Below, one piece after another: positions 18,154 through 26,179 of a stretch of DNA of 36,404 nt. The notes below the pieces were generated by a model that saw nothing but the letters and a program-made list of their open reading frames with translations, searched no databases and was not told where the DNA came from. A program made the position numbers and the translations under genes. Numbering within the stretch: position 1 is the first letter of the stretch; each line of letters opens with the position of its first letter. The stretch is from a virus: IMG/VR virus record IMGVR_UViG_3300032050_000394, positions 1-36,404 of that record; one strand, written 5' to 3'.

Positions 18154-18220
18154 CTATGCCTCCAACGACAATTCTTCGTACATGGCTATTGAACCATCCA
18201 GACCGGACACACGACTTGTA

Positions 18221-19666
18221 CTAATTAAAGGTGATTGACCACGTTCCAACAGAAGTCCATGTGTACACGCGGTCTGTTCCAACTGTAGTGACCGAAGGAC
18301 TTCCGGTAACTGTTGCAGTGGGGAAAATGCTTGGGTACCGAACCACGACGATGCCTGAGCCTCCGTAGCCCCCACGCTGCGCGGCTTCATTTGCGTTCGT
18401 ACAACTTCCACCGCCGCCGCCACCCGTATTTGCAGTGGCGTTGGCACCGGTAGCAGTCCCGGCAGCGCCCGTGCCTCCGCCACCTTCTCCGCCTTTGCCC
18501 CCCACAGCGTTACCACCACCGCCACCACCGCCTGCGTACATAACCCAAGTTCCGGTAATGTCAGATGCGCGTCCGTCGCCGCCCGAACCTCCAACCCCTG
18601 CGGCGTTTGCCTGCACGTCGTAACCCGAACCACTAGCCCCTCCGCCCCCGGCTCCAACGCTTCCTGTGCCAGAGTCATAGGACTGGTCGTTCCCGCCACG
18701 GTAGCCCTGACCTGCTGTGCCAGCACCGCCGTCAAGGCCTTGTCCGTTCTCGCCAGCGCCTCCACCAGAGCCACCGGAACCGGCTTGGTTGCCCCACGTT
18801 CCACCACCACCGCCACCTGTGCAAATGATGGTGTCAAAGCGGCTCTGACCGCCCGCCGTGCCCGTGTAGAAACCAGTAGCAGCGTTTGCGCCGCCGCCAC
18901 CGACAATCACTGTGTATGGAGTTCCGGCAGAAACAGGATGGCGCGTTCCAGTCAGACGGTTTGTCAACATTCCACCTGCGCCGCCGCCACCTGATGCGAT
19001 GGACTGGCCCGCAGAACCGCCCGCCTGACCACCACCAGCAACGACAAGGTACTCAACGCTCAATGCCTGCGGCGCAATGGAGTTCCACCCAAGATTCGAC
19101 ACATACACACGCATCAAGTTCGTATCCGTTTCCCAGATCAACTGACCGGGGAACGGAGCAGAGGGCCGCGTGCTGCTGGTGCAGATGATCGTGCCGGTGG
19201 TGACGGCGGGCCACTGGGTTGCGGTGACGATCTTGCTGACTCGGAGGAAGATCGGTGCATTGTTTGTTCCGGTTGCCTGCATCTGCGGGCTAGAAGGGCC
19301 ATACGCTTTGACGCTAAATGTGTGCGAACCGGCAGGCGGTGTCGTCCTGTATGAAGCGTAAATGGGCGGGTAGGCAGAGCCTGATGACGAGGGGTTATGC
19401 ACGACCGACCACTGGCGGTGGACCTCTGCGCCATCCCTGTAGAGAGAAACAGATATTTGGCCCGAGGCGGGGAGGACTGTCTGCCCGCACCAGAACTCAA
19501 CGAGTACCGGCGACCCGTCACACACGACAGTAAGCGGAGCGATAACTTCGGTGCCTGATCCCGCCGTGTTGCTGCTGATCGTTAGGTTGCTCGTAATCTG
19601 CGAGTACCCCAACTCCACCAGCCCGCCGCTCGCGGTGATGACCTGTGTATCGGTGAGGGTGGTCAT
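18221..19666 (-). CDS. Glycine-rich fibre tip / adhesin-like protein
   Basis: 481 residues. Residues ~1-200 are beta-rich and end in a typical fibre segment (PSAPFPGQLIWETDTNLMRVYVSNLGW). Residues ~208-435 are a glycine-rich domain beginning YLVVAGGGQAGG and closing with GGSGIVVVRYPS, dense in runs of Gly with Asn, Ser and Ala. Such domains form polyglycine helix sandwiches in phage adhesins and are suited to host recognition through variable loops. A strand-rich end follows (VTTVGTDRVYTWTSVGTWSITFN). It overlaps the tail-collar gene by one base. Shares its Gly-rich architecture with 21407-22228. Confidence 0.75.
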   Translation of the reverse strand: MTTLTDTQVITASGGLVELGYSQITSNLTISSNTAGSGTEVIAPLTVVCDGSPVLVEFWCGQTVLPASGQISVSLYRDGAEVHRQWSVVHNPSSSGSAYPPIYASYRTTPPAGSHTFSVKAYGPSSPQMQATGTNNAPIFLRVSKIVTATQWPAVTTGTIICTSSTRPSAPFPGQLIWETDTNLMRVYVSNLGWNSIAPQALSVEYLVVAGGGQAGGSAGQSIASGGGGAGGMLTNRLTGTRHPVSAGTPYTVIVGGGGANAATGFYTGTAGGQSRFDTIICTGGGGGGTWGNQAGSGGSGGGAGENGQGLDGGAGTAGQGYRGGNDQSYDSGTGSVGAGGGGASGSGYDVQANAAGVGGSGGDGRASDITGTWVMYAGGGGGGGNAVGGKGGEGGGGTGAAGTATGANATANTGGGGGGSCTNANEAAQRGGYGGSGIVVVRYPSIFPTATVTGSPSVTTVGTDRVYTWTSVGTWSITFN

Positions 19667-20751
19667 CAGGCGCTCACTCGGATCGGGGTTACACGCATAA
19701 ACCTTTGACCGAAGATCATCCCGGCACCGGCTGGCGACTTGTACCTAGCGACCAGAGCCGTTGATGCGGCTATGCCGGTCTTACGGCTTGGCTTGCTGTT
19801 TGTGTGGTTGTAGCCGGGTCCGCGAGTCTGCATCCAAACAGCGTCGTCGTCTGATGCTGCGGTTGCGCCAACGAGGAACGACATCGCGGCGGGGATATCG
19901 TTTCCCGCCCCGCTGTTGAAGTTGCACCCGATCAGCACGTCGTAGTCACCCGCGACAGGCACGGTGATCTGAGGGCCAGCCGTCGTAAGTGCGACGTAAC
20001 TGGAACTAGCCGTAGACTCCCCGGCAGCGATTGTATTGAGTAACGGCGCACCCCCCACGAACTTCCACGGGTACGTCCCGCTCGCGTCGTACTGAAGGTT
20101 CCAGGCAACGCCGTTCGTCGCATCAGCGATGTACGTCACAACATCACCGAACTGCGGGTTACTCGGCAGCGCCGTGACAATCGGGGGCGTGGAGCCGTAG
20201 GCAAGGCCCGAGCGCGGGGCGTCGGCAACGGCCCTGATGATGTAGTTCGTGACGAGAAACGGGGGCATGTTCTCGCCGGAACCTTTCCCTGTGCGGGAAT
20301 GGTCGGTTGTTGAGTTAGATAGCCCGTCAACACCCGGAGCGTTCCATCCTTGCAGAGGCGATCCGCCCGCGTTATACAACGTCGCTAGGTTCTGCCCCGG
20401 CGAAATGTGGGTATGCGATTGCAACCGCTCGTCGCCGCCGAACGCCCCTCGCGTCCTTGCGGTAAGCGCGGTGCCGCCACTGATCGCACCGCTGCCGCTG
20501 CCGCCATTCTGCGCTCCGGTACCCGCGCCCATCGGCACACGCCCGCGAAGGTCCGGCACGTTGAAGTTCGCGCCCGATCCGCCGTAGGTGTAGCCCAGTA
20601 TCGAATACAACTCGGGGTACACGGAGGTCGAGTACGAGGTTCCGTCACACAGCAGCCAGCCGGTCGGGGCCGACGCCCCGGCATACGCCTGTAGCGAACC
20701 AACCGGGTTCGGGGATACCGCGTTGACGAACTGTGCGCCCAGCAGCGCCAT
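19666..20751 (-). CDS. Tail-collar domain fibre protein
   Basis: 361 residues. The segment GWLLCDGTSYSTSVYPELYSILGYTYGGSG followed by FNVPDLRGRVPMGAG is a textbook phage tail-collar signature (residues ~32-78). A matching PPFLVTNYIIRA lies near residue 175, and HTH in LQSHTHISPG fits the usual metal-binding loop. The C-terminal half (residues ~180-361) is a separate strand-rich domain. Tail-collar proteins occur at fibre ends and in short-tail-fibre receptors. It sits between a small unknown virion protein and a glycine-rich adhesin. Confidence 0.88.
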   Translation of the reverse strand: MALLGAQFVNAVSPNPVGSLQAYAGASAPTGWLLCDGTSYSTSVYPELYSILGYTYGGSGANFNVPDLRGRVPMGAGTGAQNGGSGSGAISGGTALTARTRGAFGGDERLQSHTHISPGQNLATLYNAGGSPLQGWNAPGVDGLSNSTTDHSRTGKGSGENMPPFLVTNYIIRAVADAPRSGLAYGSTPPIVTALPSNPQFGDVVTYIADATNGVAWNLQYDASGTYPWKFVGGAPLLNTIAAGESTASSSYVALTTAGPQITVPVAGDYDVLIGCNFNSGAGNDIPAAMSFLVGATAASDDDAVWMQTRGPGYNHTNSKPSRKTGIAASTALVARYKSPAGAGMIFGQRFMRVTPIRVSA

Positions 20752-21054
20752 CTAGTCGGACTCCGTGAAGATCGCCACGGTCTGCGTGCCGCTCGCGGCC
20801 TTTGCGTGGACCGCAGCGGTGGGGGACTTGTCAATAGTGAGCGCCTGACCGGGGGCAAGGCGGATGCCCTGATTGTCGGTGACGCCGGAAGCGCCAATCC
20901 AGACGTAATCGGAGCCGAGATTCGTCAGCACGATAGTGCGGCGCGTTGCCGACGCAGCCACGATCTGACCAGATGTCGTGGTCACAGAGGCGCTGGTGCT
21001 GCCGATAGTGGTACCGCGCTCAACAGTCTTGACTGTGTTGACAACGACGCCCAT
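20752..21054 (-). CDS. Small beta-rich virion-associated protein
   Basis: 100 residues, almost all beta strand: SGQIVAASATRRTIVLTNLGSDYVWIGASGVTDNQGIRLAPGQALTID. This pattern recurs in small phage accessory or fibre-capping proteins but has no assigned function I can name. ATG overlaps by one base with the stop of the preceding gene, and the tail-collar gene begins right after it, so it belongs to the fibre operon. Confidence 0.6.
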   Translation of the reverse strand: MGVVVNTVKTVERGTTIGSTSASVTTTSGQIVAASATRRTIVLTNLGSDYVWIGASGVTDNQGIRLAPGQALTIDKSPTAAVHAKAASGTQTVAIFTESD

Positions 21055-21407
21055 TATTCAGGAACCTCCGGTGGCTGTGGTGGGATAACCTCAACCCACG
21101 AAAGGCTGCCCTCGTCCCACCTCCAATTGCCCTCGTCGGGCATCGGAACGGGCGGCTGCCAATCGTGGTTCTCGTCCAGTGACCACGACGGGTACGGCTG
21201 CGGCGCAACAAACACATCGGCCTGCTCGTCGTAGGTGAACCCGATGCCCGCGAACTGCTTGCGGAAGTTGTGGTTGTACGAGGTCTGCACCCACCGACCG
21301 CCCAAGTTCTCAACAAGCCAACCGTAGCCCTCGTCAGGCTCGTCGTTGCTTCCGACCGTAACGCGCAGGACGACGTTGTTCTCGTCCAGTTCGGCCCAAT
21401 GCGCCAT
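21054..21407 (-). CDS. Conserved phage protein (MAHWAELDENNVV family)
   Basis: 117 residues. The start MAHWAELDENNVVLRV, the middle WVQTSYNHNFRKQFAGIGFTYDEQ and the end PSWSLDENHDWQPPVPMPD...WDEGSLSW correspond to a family very common in aquatic phages, including cyanophages. Its function is not established; it is usually found among tail fibre genes, as here. Single-base overlaps with both neighbours show tight coupling. Confidence 0.8.
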   Translation of the reverse strand: MAHWAELDENNVVLRVTVGSNDEPDEGYGWLVENLGGRWVQTSYNHNFRKQFAGIGFTYDEQADVFVAPQPYPSWSLDENHDWQPPVPMPDEGNWRWDEGSLSWVEVIPPQPPEVPE

Positions 21408-22228
21408 CAGCCACCCACCTGTGCGCGGGTGTACCTGACGACGACGATGCCAGATCCGCCTGCACCGGCAACGGTAGAAGCATACCCGGCTTTGGCGTTT
21501 CCTCCGTTGCCTCGGTTTGCTGTTCCATTTGTACCCGTGCTATTTCCACCTGCTCCACCTGCGGCGTAAGTGGTCCCGTTTAGCCACGTTGCCCCGGCAC
21601 CTCCACTTATCGCAACAAAGTTGCCGTCAGTAGAAGATGCCCCCACGCCGCCTGCGCCGCCGCCGCCGCCACCCATCCCGGCGGTCCTCCCGGGGCCGGG
21701 TGGATCATCGTAGTAGTTGCCCCCACCCGCGTAACCCTCAACAGGCGAGTAGCCACCAGCGTTTCCAGAACCACCGGTTGCGGCGCTATAATAGTCGTAA
21801 CCTCCACCACCGGAGCCTCCTGACGACCCATTGCCAAATCCCGCCTCAAAACCAGCGCCCTTTCCGCCTCCGCTTGCGCTAGTAGCGCCTATGCTCGTTG
21901 TGCTTCCGTTGGTCTGAAAAGTAGAGGGTGACTGACGAGCAGCCGCCCCCCCGGCACCGACAACAACTGCGAAAGAACCCGGTGCCAGCGTTTGCGATGT
22001 AAGGGATCGGTACCCACCGGCCCCGCCGCCGCCGCCCAGATCAATCGCCCCGCCACCGCCACCAGCGACAACCAGCAAGTCGGCAGTCAGCGGCGCGGCG
22101 CTCACGGTCAGCGTGCCGTTCGCGGTGAACGTGTGGTAGTAGTAGGTGGCGTCGCTGGTGGGCGTGCCGCCAGTGACAATTGGCAGTGCAGCCCCGCTGG
22201 CGGCTACTGAACCAAGAAGTACGCTCAT
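21407..22228 (-). CDS. Glycine-rich fibre protein, second copy type
   Basis: 273 residues from ATG 22228, chosen over an upstream alternative at 22255 because it overlaps the previous stop as ATGA. A short beta N-terminus (TYYYHTFTANGTLTVSAAPLTADLLVVAGGGGG) leads into a long Gly-rich domain ending in GGSGIVVVRYTRA. The beginning (LLVVAGGG) and end (GGSGIVVVRY) of the Gly-rich domain match those of the 481-residue protein, so the two share a module. Likely a fibre tip or receptor-contact protein. Confidence 0.75.
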   Translation of the reverse strand: MSVLLGSVAASGAALPIVTGGTPTSDATYYYHTFTANGTLTVSAAPLTADLLVVAGGGGGAIDLGGGGGAGGYRSLTSQTLAPGSFAVVVGAGGAAARQSPSTFQTNGSTTSIGATSASGGGKGAGFEAGFGNGSSGGSGGGGYDYYSAATGGSGNAGGYSPVEGYAGGGNYYDDPPGPGRTAGMGGGGGGAGGVGASSTDGNFVAISGGAGATWLNGTTYAAGGAGGNSTGTNGTANRGNGGNAKAGYASTVAGAGGSGIVVVRYTRAQVGG

Positions 22229-23046
22229 GCCTTGACGTTCCCGAACATGACCCACTCATCGCTAGCCATTTTCATCACCGTGGCAATCGCATACTGAGCG
22301 TTGGTCTTGAACTTTGACCCATCGCCGCGAAGCGTGACACCAGACCCCGGCGCGACCGTCACAGTCCCAGCGCCCCACTGCATAAGGGTGATAACTGACC
22401 CGATTGGGAAGGCAACTGACGAGTTGGGCGGAATCGTCGCAGTGATAGCCGACCCGTTCGTGAACTGGACGGTCTTGCTGTATGCGTCAGCAAGGACGAA
22501 TGTGTACGACGTTCCAGACTGCGAGTTGAGTTCCTGCTGCGCTGCATTGGCCCACTTGACGCCGGTACTCTCGGCAGAGTCGGCAACGAGCGAGAATCTG
22601 TTTGCCCCAATTGGGAGGCGCGAAACAGTGTTGTCTGCGGTAGCGACAACGATGTCGCCCTTTGCGTCGTAGATGCTTTCCGTGACGCTTGGGGTACTCG
22701 CAGTAATCCGGTTGACATAACCGCCGATGTTCAGGACGTTCGTCGTACCGGCAAAAGCACGGATAACTGCGCCGTCCTGAAGCACCAACTTGGTCACCAC
22801 ATCAACCAGACCAACTTGGCCGGGAATCACGAAGTCAACCTCGTGAGCCGTACCCGTGCTGCCGTACTCAATAGAAAGCAGCACATCGCTAGTGCTGGTG
22901 TTTACGGCGAAGAGGTTGACCTCATCAATGTCCGTGAAACCGGCAACCGCCGTGTGGATCGTTGTTCCCGGCGACGACGTAGCGGAGACAGCAATCAAGC
23001 GCCCTGCCGTGGACCCCGAGAGAATCCTCTTGCTGATTGATGCCAC
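22225..23046 (-). CDS. Tail fibre protein
   Basis: 273 residues. The N-terminal part is beta-rich (AVNTSTSDVLLSIEYGSTGTAHEVDFVIPGQ). The middle has the widespread fibre phrase YDAKGDIVVATADNTVSRLPIGANRFSLVAD followed by STGVKWANA. The C-terminal ~90 residues (NSQSGTSYTFVLADAYSKTVQFTNGSA, then NSSVAFPIGSVI and GSGVTLRGDG) are shared with the left-edge gene at 1-723. One-base contact with the upstream gene and a four-base overlap downstream. Part of a multi-subunit or multi-branch fibre. Confidence 0.78.
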   Translation of the reverse strand: MASISKRILSGSTAGRLIAVSATSSPGTTIHTAVAGFTDIDEVNLFAVNTSTSDVLLSIEYGSTGTAHEVDFVIPGQVGLVDVVTKLVLQDGAVIRAFAGTTNVLNIGGYVNRITASTPSVTESIYDAKGDIVVATADNTVSRLPIGANRFSLVADSAESTGVKWANAAQQELNSQSGTSYTFVLADAYSKTVQFTNGSAITATIPPNSSVAFPIGSVITLMQWGAGTVTVAPGSGVTLRGDGSKFKTNAQYAIATVMKMASDEWVMFGNVKA

Positions 23047-23255
23047 TAGCCGTATACCTCGCTCGTCAACTTGACGTACAGGGCAATCTCATCGTCTGAC
23101 AGTTTGGCAGTCGTTACGCTACCATCAGAAAGCCCACCCACAGAGTCCTGCCATGAAGCCGTACCGTTTGCATCTGACGTCAACACCTTACCCTCACCGG
23201 GAGTACCCCCGGTGATGGTAAGGGCTATCGTGGTGACGCCTTTAAGGAATCGCAT
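23046..23255 (-). CDS. Short fibre-associated protein
   Basis: 69 residues. It begins with a hydrophobic strand (FLKGVTTIALTITGGTPGEGKVLTSDANGTASWQD), the common fibre phrase, and ends with DGSVTTAKLSDDEIALYVKL, related to the decapeptide repeats of the left-edge gene. It could be a small fibre subunit or a module split from a longer fibre. It touches both neighbours with one-base overlaps. Confidence 0.65.
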   Translation of the reverse strand: MRFLKGVTTIALTITGGTPGEGKVLTSDANGTASWQDSVGGLSDGSVTTAKLSDDEIALYVKLTSEVYG

Positions 23256-24484
23256 TAGCCGATGACGACCACGCGGTACTGGTTAGTCGTAGGCGCAACT
23301 GCGAACTGCAAAGTCACGACGCTCGTGCTGGTGTGTTCAACATCCGGCATAACCTGTGAGTAGGGCGATGCAGTTTCGTAAACCTGAACGATCACATCCT
23401 TGGTGTTCAGGCTGTGAGTAACCGCAATGGCTGTGTCAGAGTTGTTCCCGACATTGGCCTCGTACCGGGTCATAAACCCAAGATTGGTCTTTGCCCCGGC
23501 AGCGTTGGACGCGCCGGTTCCTCCGTCGGCCACGGCAATGTCGGTGCCGTTCCACGTTCCCGAGTTGATAATGCCAACAGTCGTGATCGTGTTCTGACCA
23601 GCGTAAGTGCTAGCAATGTCAATCGCATCTGCGCTGACACTGATGCGGTCGGCAGTACCAGCGGCGTTGATTGTATTGCCGGTCTTGGTTAGACCATCGC
23701 CAGCAACAATCTGTCCTGCGCCCGAAAACTGCACGAAGTTCAGGCTTGTGGTGCCTAGAGTGATCGAACCGTTGTTACCAAGCGTCCAACCCGAGTCGGC
23801 ATTTGTCGTGCCTTCCTCGACAAACGTGAAGAGGTTGGGCGTGACCTCAGCGTTGGAGTCCGCGTCAGATGCACGGCTCCATGACGACGCCGACGCAACG
23901 TAGATGCCGTTGTCCTCACCCGCCGTCTGATTCTTGACCAACACGCGATCGCCAGCAACGACACTCACGCCGTCAATCGTCTGTGCGCCTGAGAGAGTGA
24001 TGTTGGCTGTAGTCGCGGCGCGAACCGATGCCTTGACATCAAGGCCAGACGCGATTCCGTCAACATAAGCCTTAGTGGCTACGTCCTGCGGGTCGCTCGG
24101 ATCGCCAGCGCGAAAACGCTTGTTAGAGTCGCGCTTGACCAGCGTGCTCGCTGTATCGTTCGACGTTGCGCCGTCAATAAGCGTCTTGTCGGCAGCGGAC
24201 ATCGAACCAGCAGCAGACGTGGTGGCCGCATCAATACTGATGGTCGGTGTCAGGCCCCCGCTGCTCTGAATCGGAGCGGTTGCACCAACAGACGACACCC
24301 AGTCATCGTCAAGGCGAACCCAGACCGCTGGAGGACCAAGCGCCTGACACACGCGCAGGTACCCCAGAACAGTATCGTAATAGATCTGCCCAACCACGGG
24401 GCTACTCGGAACCGTCGCGAGGTTCTGAATGACCACATTCTGAATCTCGTTCCTAGTAAGATCAAGATCATTAAGAACCTTCAC
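23255..24484 (-). CDS. Tail fibre protein, trimeric shaft type
   Basis: 409 residues, ATG at 24484 with GAGGAGATTTCGTG nearby. The N-terminus MKVLNDLDLTRNEIQNVVIQNLA followed by GQIYYDTVLGYLRVCQ is a very common start of phage fibre proteins. Then repeats typical of shafts (DVATKAYVDGIASGLDVKASVRAAT, LSGAQTIDGVSVVAGDRVLVKNQT, ENGIY-like EDNGIYVASASSWSRA) and GNTINAAGTADRISVSADAIDIAS. The end DVIVQVYETASPYSQVMPDVEHTSTSVVTLQFAVAPTTNQYRVVVIG is a standard C-terminal fibre domain. Good confidence as fibre; which receptor it binds cannot be seen. Confidence 0.88.
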   Translation of the reverse strand: MKVLNDLDLTRNEIQNVVIQNLATVPSSPVVGQIYYDTVLGYLRVCQALGPPAVWVRLDDDWVSSVGATAPIQSSGGLTPTISIDAATTSAAGSMSAADKTLIDGATSNDTASTLVKRDSNKRFRAGDPSDPQDVATKAYVDGIASGLDVKASVRAATTANITLSGAQTIDGVSVVAGDRVLVKNQTAGEDNGIYVASASSWSRASDADSNAEVTPNLFTFVEEGTTNADSGWTLGNNGSITLGTTSLNFVQFSGAGQIVAGDGLTKTGNTINAAGTADRISVSADAIDIASTYAGQNTITTVGIINSGTWNGTDIAVADGGTGASNAAGAKTNLGFMTRYEANVGNNSDTAIAVTHSLNTKDVIVQVYETASPYSQVMPDVEHTSTSVVTLQFAVAPTTNQYRVVVIG

Positions 24485-24497
24485 GAAATCTCCTCAT

Positions 24498-24833
24498 TCA
24501 ATTCAAATAGGCTTTGCCAGCAAATGAACCAGAAAAAGATATCACAATCTGGAATTCAGATGCGTATAAAATATTTCCAATTACAACATTTCCGGCAGAA
24601 TCAACAACTGTCGTCGACGGATGCCGATTAAGATTGTGATTGATCGTCCATACCGCGCTAGCGCTCGCCTGATTGTGAATATAAGTTGCTGGGGAGGGTC
24701 CTGCCGGTCCTTGCTCGGCAACCGATATTACACTAACTACTTCATCCTGAGCAGCAACTTCGACAACCTGAATTTCGTTGTCTGAAACGACAACTGTCTT
24801 CGGGACATCTACAGTTACAATATCAGTACTCAC
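24498..24833 (-). CDS. Small fibre/attachment protein
   Basis: 111 residues. A strand-rich N-terminus (VTVDVPKTVVVSDNEIQVVEVAAQDEVVSVISVAEQGPAGP) with a short collagen-like QGPAGP turn, then SASAVWTINHNLNRHPSTTVVDSAGNVVIGNILYASEFQIVISFSGSFAGKAYLN, a C-terminal domain frequently found at the ends of fibre proteins. ATGA overlap with the upstream gene (24830). Probably attaches to or caps the main fibre. Confidence 0.75.
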   Translation of the reverse strand: MSTDIVTVDVPKTVVVSDNEIQVVEVAAQDEVVSVISVAEQGPAGPSPATYIHNQASASAVWTINHNLNRHPSTTVVDSAGNVVIGNILYASEFQIVISFSGSFAGKAYLN

Positions 24834-25186
24834 CGAGTAACCTCGGGACTAACAACAAATTGGCCTTGCAACAGACGGACCACATCTTGGTTGGCCATGA
24901 CCACTTCCAAGTCATAAACCTTCGGCCCATCACTAAGAGCCGCAGTGGTCGTGGCCGAAATCACAATCGTGATAACGCCTGTAGTTGGAGCGATAGTGAT
25001 CGCCGGACTTGCACCAGTCGACAGCAAACTTAAAACAGTGGACGTGGCTTCGTGCGTGTTCCGCACTTGCATGCGGGCGGTACTACCTGTGAGATTAATA
25101 GCAGTGCCGTTTTCGTCAGTCCAAGTAATAGACCGTCGAAACGTAGCGCCTTTCTCACATGTAAAGTTATGAATTCCGGCAGTCAG
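24830..25186 (-). CDS. Tail/baseplate fibre-operon protein, probable CTG start
   Basis: The in-frame region upstream of the first ATG (25072) encodes TAGIHNFTCEKGATFRRSITWTDENGTAINLTGSTARMQVR, which closely follows a family pattern of small phage tail proteins (EQGATF...W.D..G.PINLTGYTARMQIR). An ATG at 25072 would lose the conserved N-terminus. No ATG, GTG or TTG lies between the previous in-frame stop and this segment, but a CTG at 25186-25184 is preceded six bases away by GGAGG. With it the protein has 118 residues. The second half is strand-rich (SPAITIAPTTGVITIVISATTTAAL). Start assignment is inference. Confidence 0.65.
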   Translation of the reverse strand: MTAGIHNFTCEKGATFRRSITWTDENGTAINLTGSTARMQVRNTHEATSTVLSLLSTGASPAITIAPTTGVITIVISATTTAALSDGPKVYDLEVVMANQDVVRLLQGQFVVSPEVTR

Positions 25187-25255
25187 GCTGGGCCTCCACC
25201 ATCATTGCCAACTAGTAACTAGTGAAATACAGTAAACCACCAAAACCGGACATAC

Positions 25256-25279
25256 GAGAGGGGGCCGAAGCCCCCTCTC
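25256..25279 (-). terminator. GC-rich UUCG hairpin
   Basis: GAGAGGGGGC TTCG GCCCCCTCTC: ten perfect pairs closed by a C(UUCG)G tetraloop, 19 bases after the stop at 25298. No U run follows, so it may be a Rho-independent terminator of weak type or a 3-prime stabilising hairpin. It separates the regulatory block from the fibre block. Confidence 0.7.
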
Positions 25280-25297
25280 AAAACCCACAAGCATATT

Positions 25298-25720
25298 TTA
25301 GACGGTTAGTTCTTGCTGCCGCTGGTCGATGTGGACAGGCTCGCTTCCCATCTTGTACATTACAAAGTCGATAAGTGTCGCCGCGTTGAAAGTTAGGTCT
25401 TTGCGATCAATCTTTGAAATAATCTCTCGCAGAGCATCAACCTCGTGTCCGCGCAAAGTAAGTCTCTCGGCGTACTTTTTTGTTTCGTGATGCTCCGGCA
25501 GATACTCATACATCTCTGTACGTACTTGTGGAAAATCTTCGGTAGTCGTGAGAAGGTCGAAGACATCCTTAGCGTAGTTCGTAGCCAATTGATTTGAATC
25601 AGCGCCCTCAGGAACAAAAGCATCGATCACTTCTACCAGTCCCTCAACGCCCTGCCCACGGAAAGTCAACTTTTCTGCGAATACTCGGTCGGCTTGTCCA
25701 CCGGGTAGGTAAGTTGGCAT
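25298..25720 (-). CDS. Unknown protein made of two related halves
   Basis: 140 residues, ATG with AGGAGCGAA upstream. The protein is an internal duplication: YLPGGQADRVFAEKLTFRGQ-GVEGLVEVIDAF near residues 4-35 aligns with YLPEHHETKKYAERLTLRGH-EVDALREIISKI near 73-104. Each half is followed by a helical segment. No family is recognised. Last gene before the hairpin at 25256. Confidence 0.6.
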   Translation of the reverse strand: MPTYLPGGQADRVFAEKLTFRGQGVEGLVEVIDAFVPEGADSNQLATNYAKDVFDLLTTTEDFPQVRTEMYEYLPEHHETKKYAERLTLRGHEVDALREIISKIDRKDLTFNAATLIDFVMYKMGSEPVHIDQRQQELTV

Positions 25721-25727
25721 TTCGCTC

Positions 25728-25937
25728 CTAGTCGTCGTCGTATTCTTCGAATTCTAATTCTATAGCAATATATCTTCTAATGAAGCACTCATCAAAAGAG
25801 AATTTGCACCAAAAACGTTCACAAGACCAATGAAGATCTTCGTCGTGTTCTGACCTGTCTGCTCTGAGGTTATAAATACCTCTCAAATCAAACGGACGAA
25901 CCGGACGCGGGTTAGGCTGTGACACCGTAACCGTCAC
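25728..25937 (-). CDS. Small unknown protein
   Basis: 69 residues if the GTG at 25937 is used; a second GTG at 25925 is equally possible and would shorten the overlap with the zinc-finger gene. The sequence is rich in Arg, Asp and aromatic residues (HDEDLHWSCERFWCKFSFDECFIRRYIAIELEFEEYDDD). Two or three Cys are present but no clear motif. Kept as a gene because it fills the space between two co-oriented genes. Confidence 0.45.
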   Translation of the reverse strand: MTVTVSQPNPRPVRPFDLRGIYNLRADRSEHDEDLHWSCERFWCKFSFDECFIRRYIAIELEFEEYDDD

Positions 25938-26142
25938 AATTACTACAGATTACCGGCAAGTAACCAACCGTCTTGCCCTCAACCCTGACTGCTTCGTAAA
26001 TTGCTTTTTGACCCCAGCACCAAGCACACAACTCGGTTCTAAGGACCTGACTGGGCTTGACCGGATCGCCCAGATTCTTGTTGTACTTCTCTCTTTTAGA
26101 CGCTCGCCATTCGACCCAGAGCGGTGGTCTGGTCGGTACCAT
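25912..26142 (-). CDS. Small zinc-finger protein (DnaJ-type CxxC pair)
   Basis: 76 residues. Two CxxC pairs, CAWC at ~39-42 and CSNCDGYG at ~66-73, fit a DnaJ-type zinc finger. The spacer carries strands EAVRVEGKTVGYLPVI. A basic N-terminus (SKREKYNKNLGDPVKPSQ) could contact nucleic acid. ATG at 26142 has AGGTG before it. Role unknown; small finger proteins of this sort are common in phage accessory regions. Confidence 0.65.
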   Translation of the reverse strand: MVPTRPPLWVEWRASKREKYNKNLGDPVKPSQVLRTELCAWCWGQKAIYEAVRVEGKTVGYLPVICSNCDGYGVTA

Positions 26143-26179
26143 GACACCTACTTAATTCGAATACAAAGCGGAGGTATAT

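Noticed and set aside
18154-18906. 250-codon alternative minus frame in the glycine-rich gene
   Set aside because: It is a second reading of Gly-codon runs (giving Ala/Val/Arg-rich text); the fibre frame has the recognisable VVAGGG and VVVRY motifs.
25201-25225. ACTAGT repeats (CAACTAGTAACTAGTG) as an operator
   Set aside because: Two short adjacent palindromes only; no promoter or second site to support a regulatory role.
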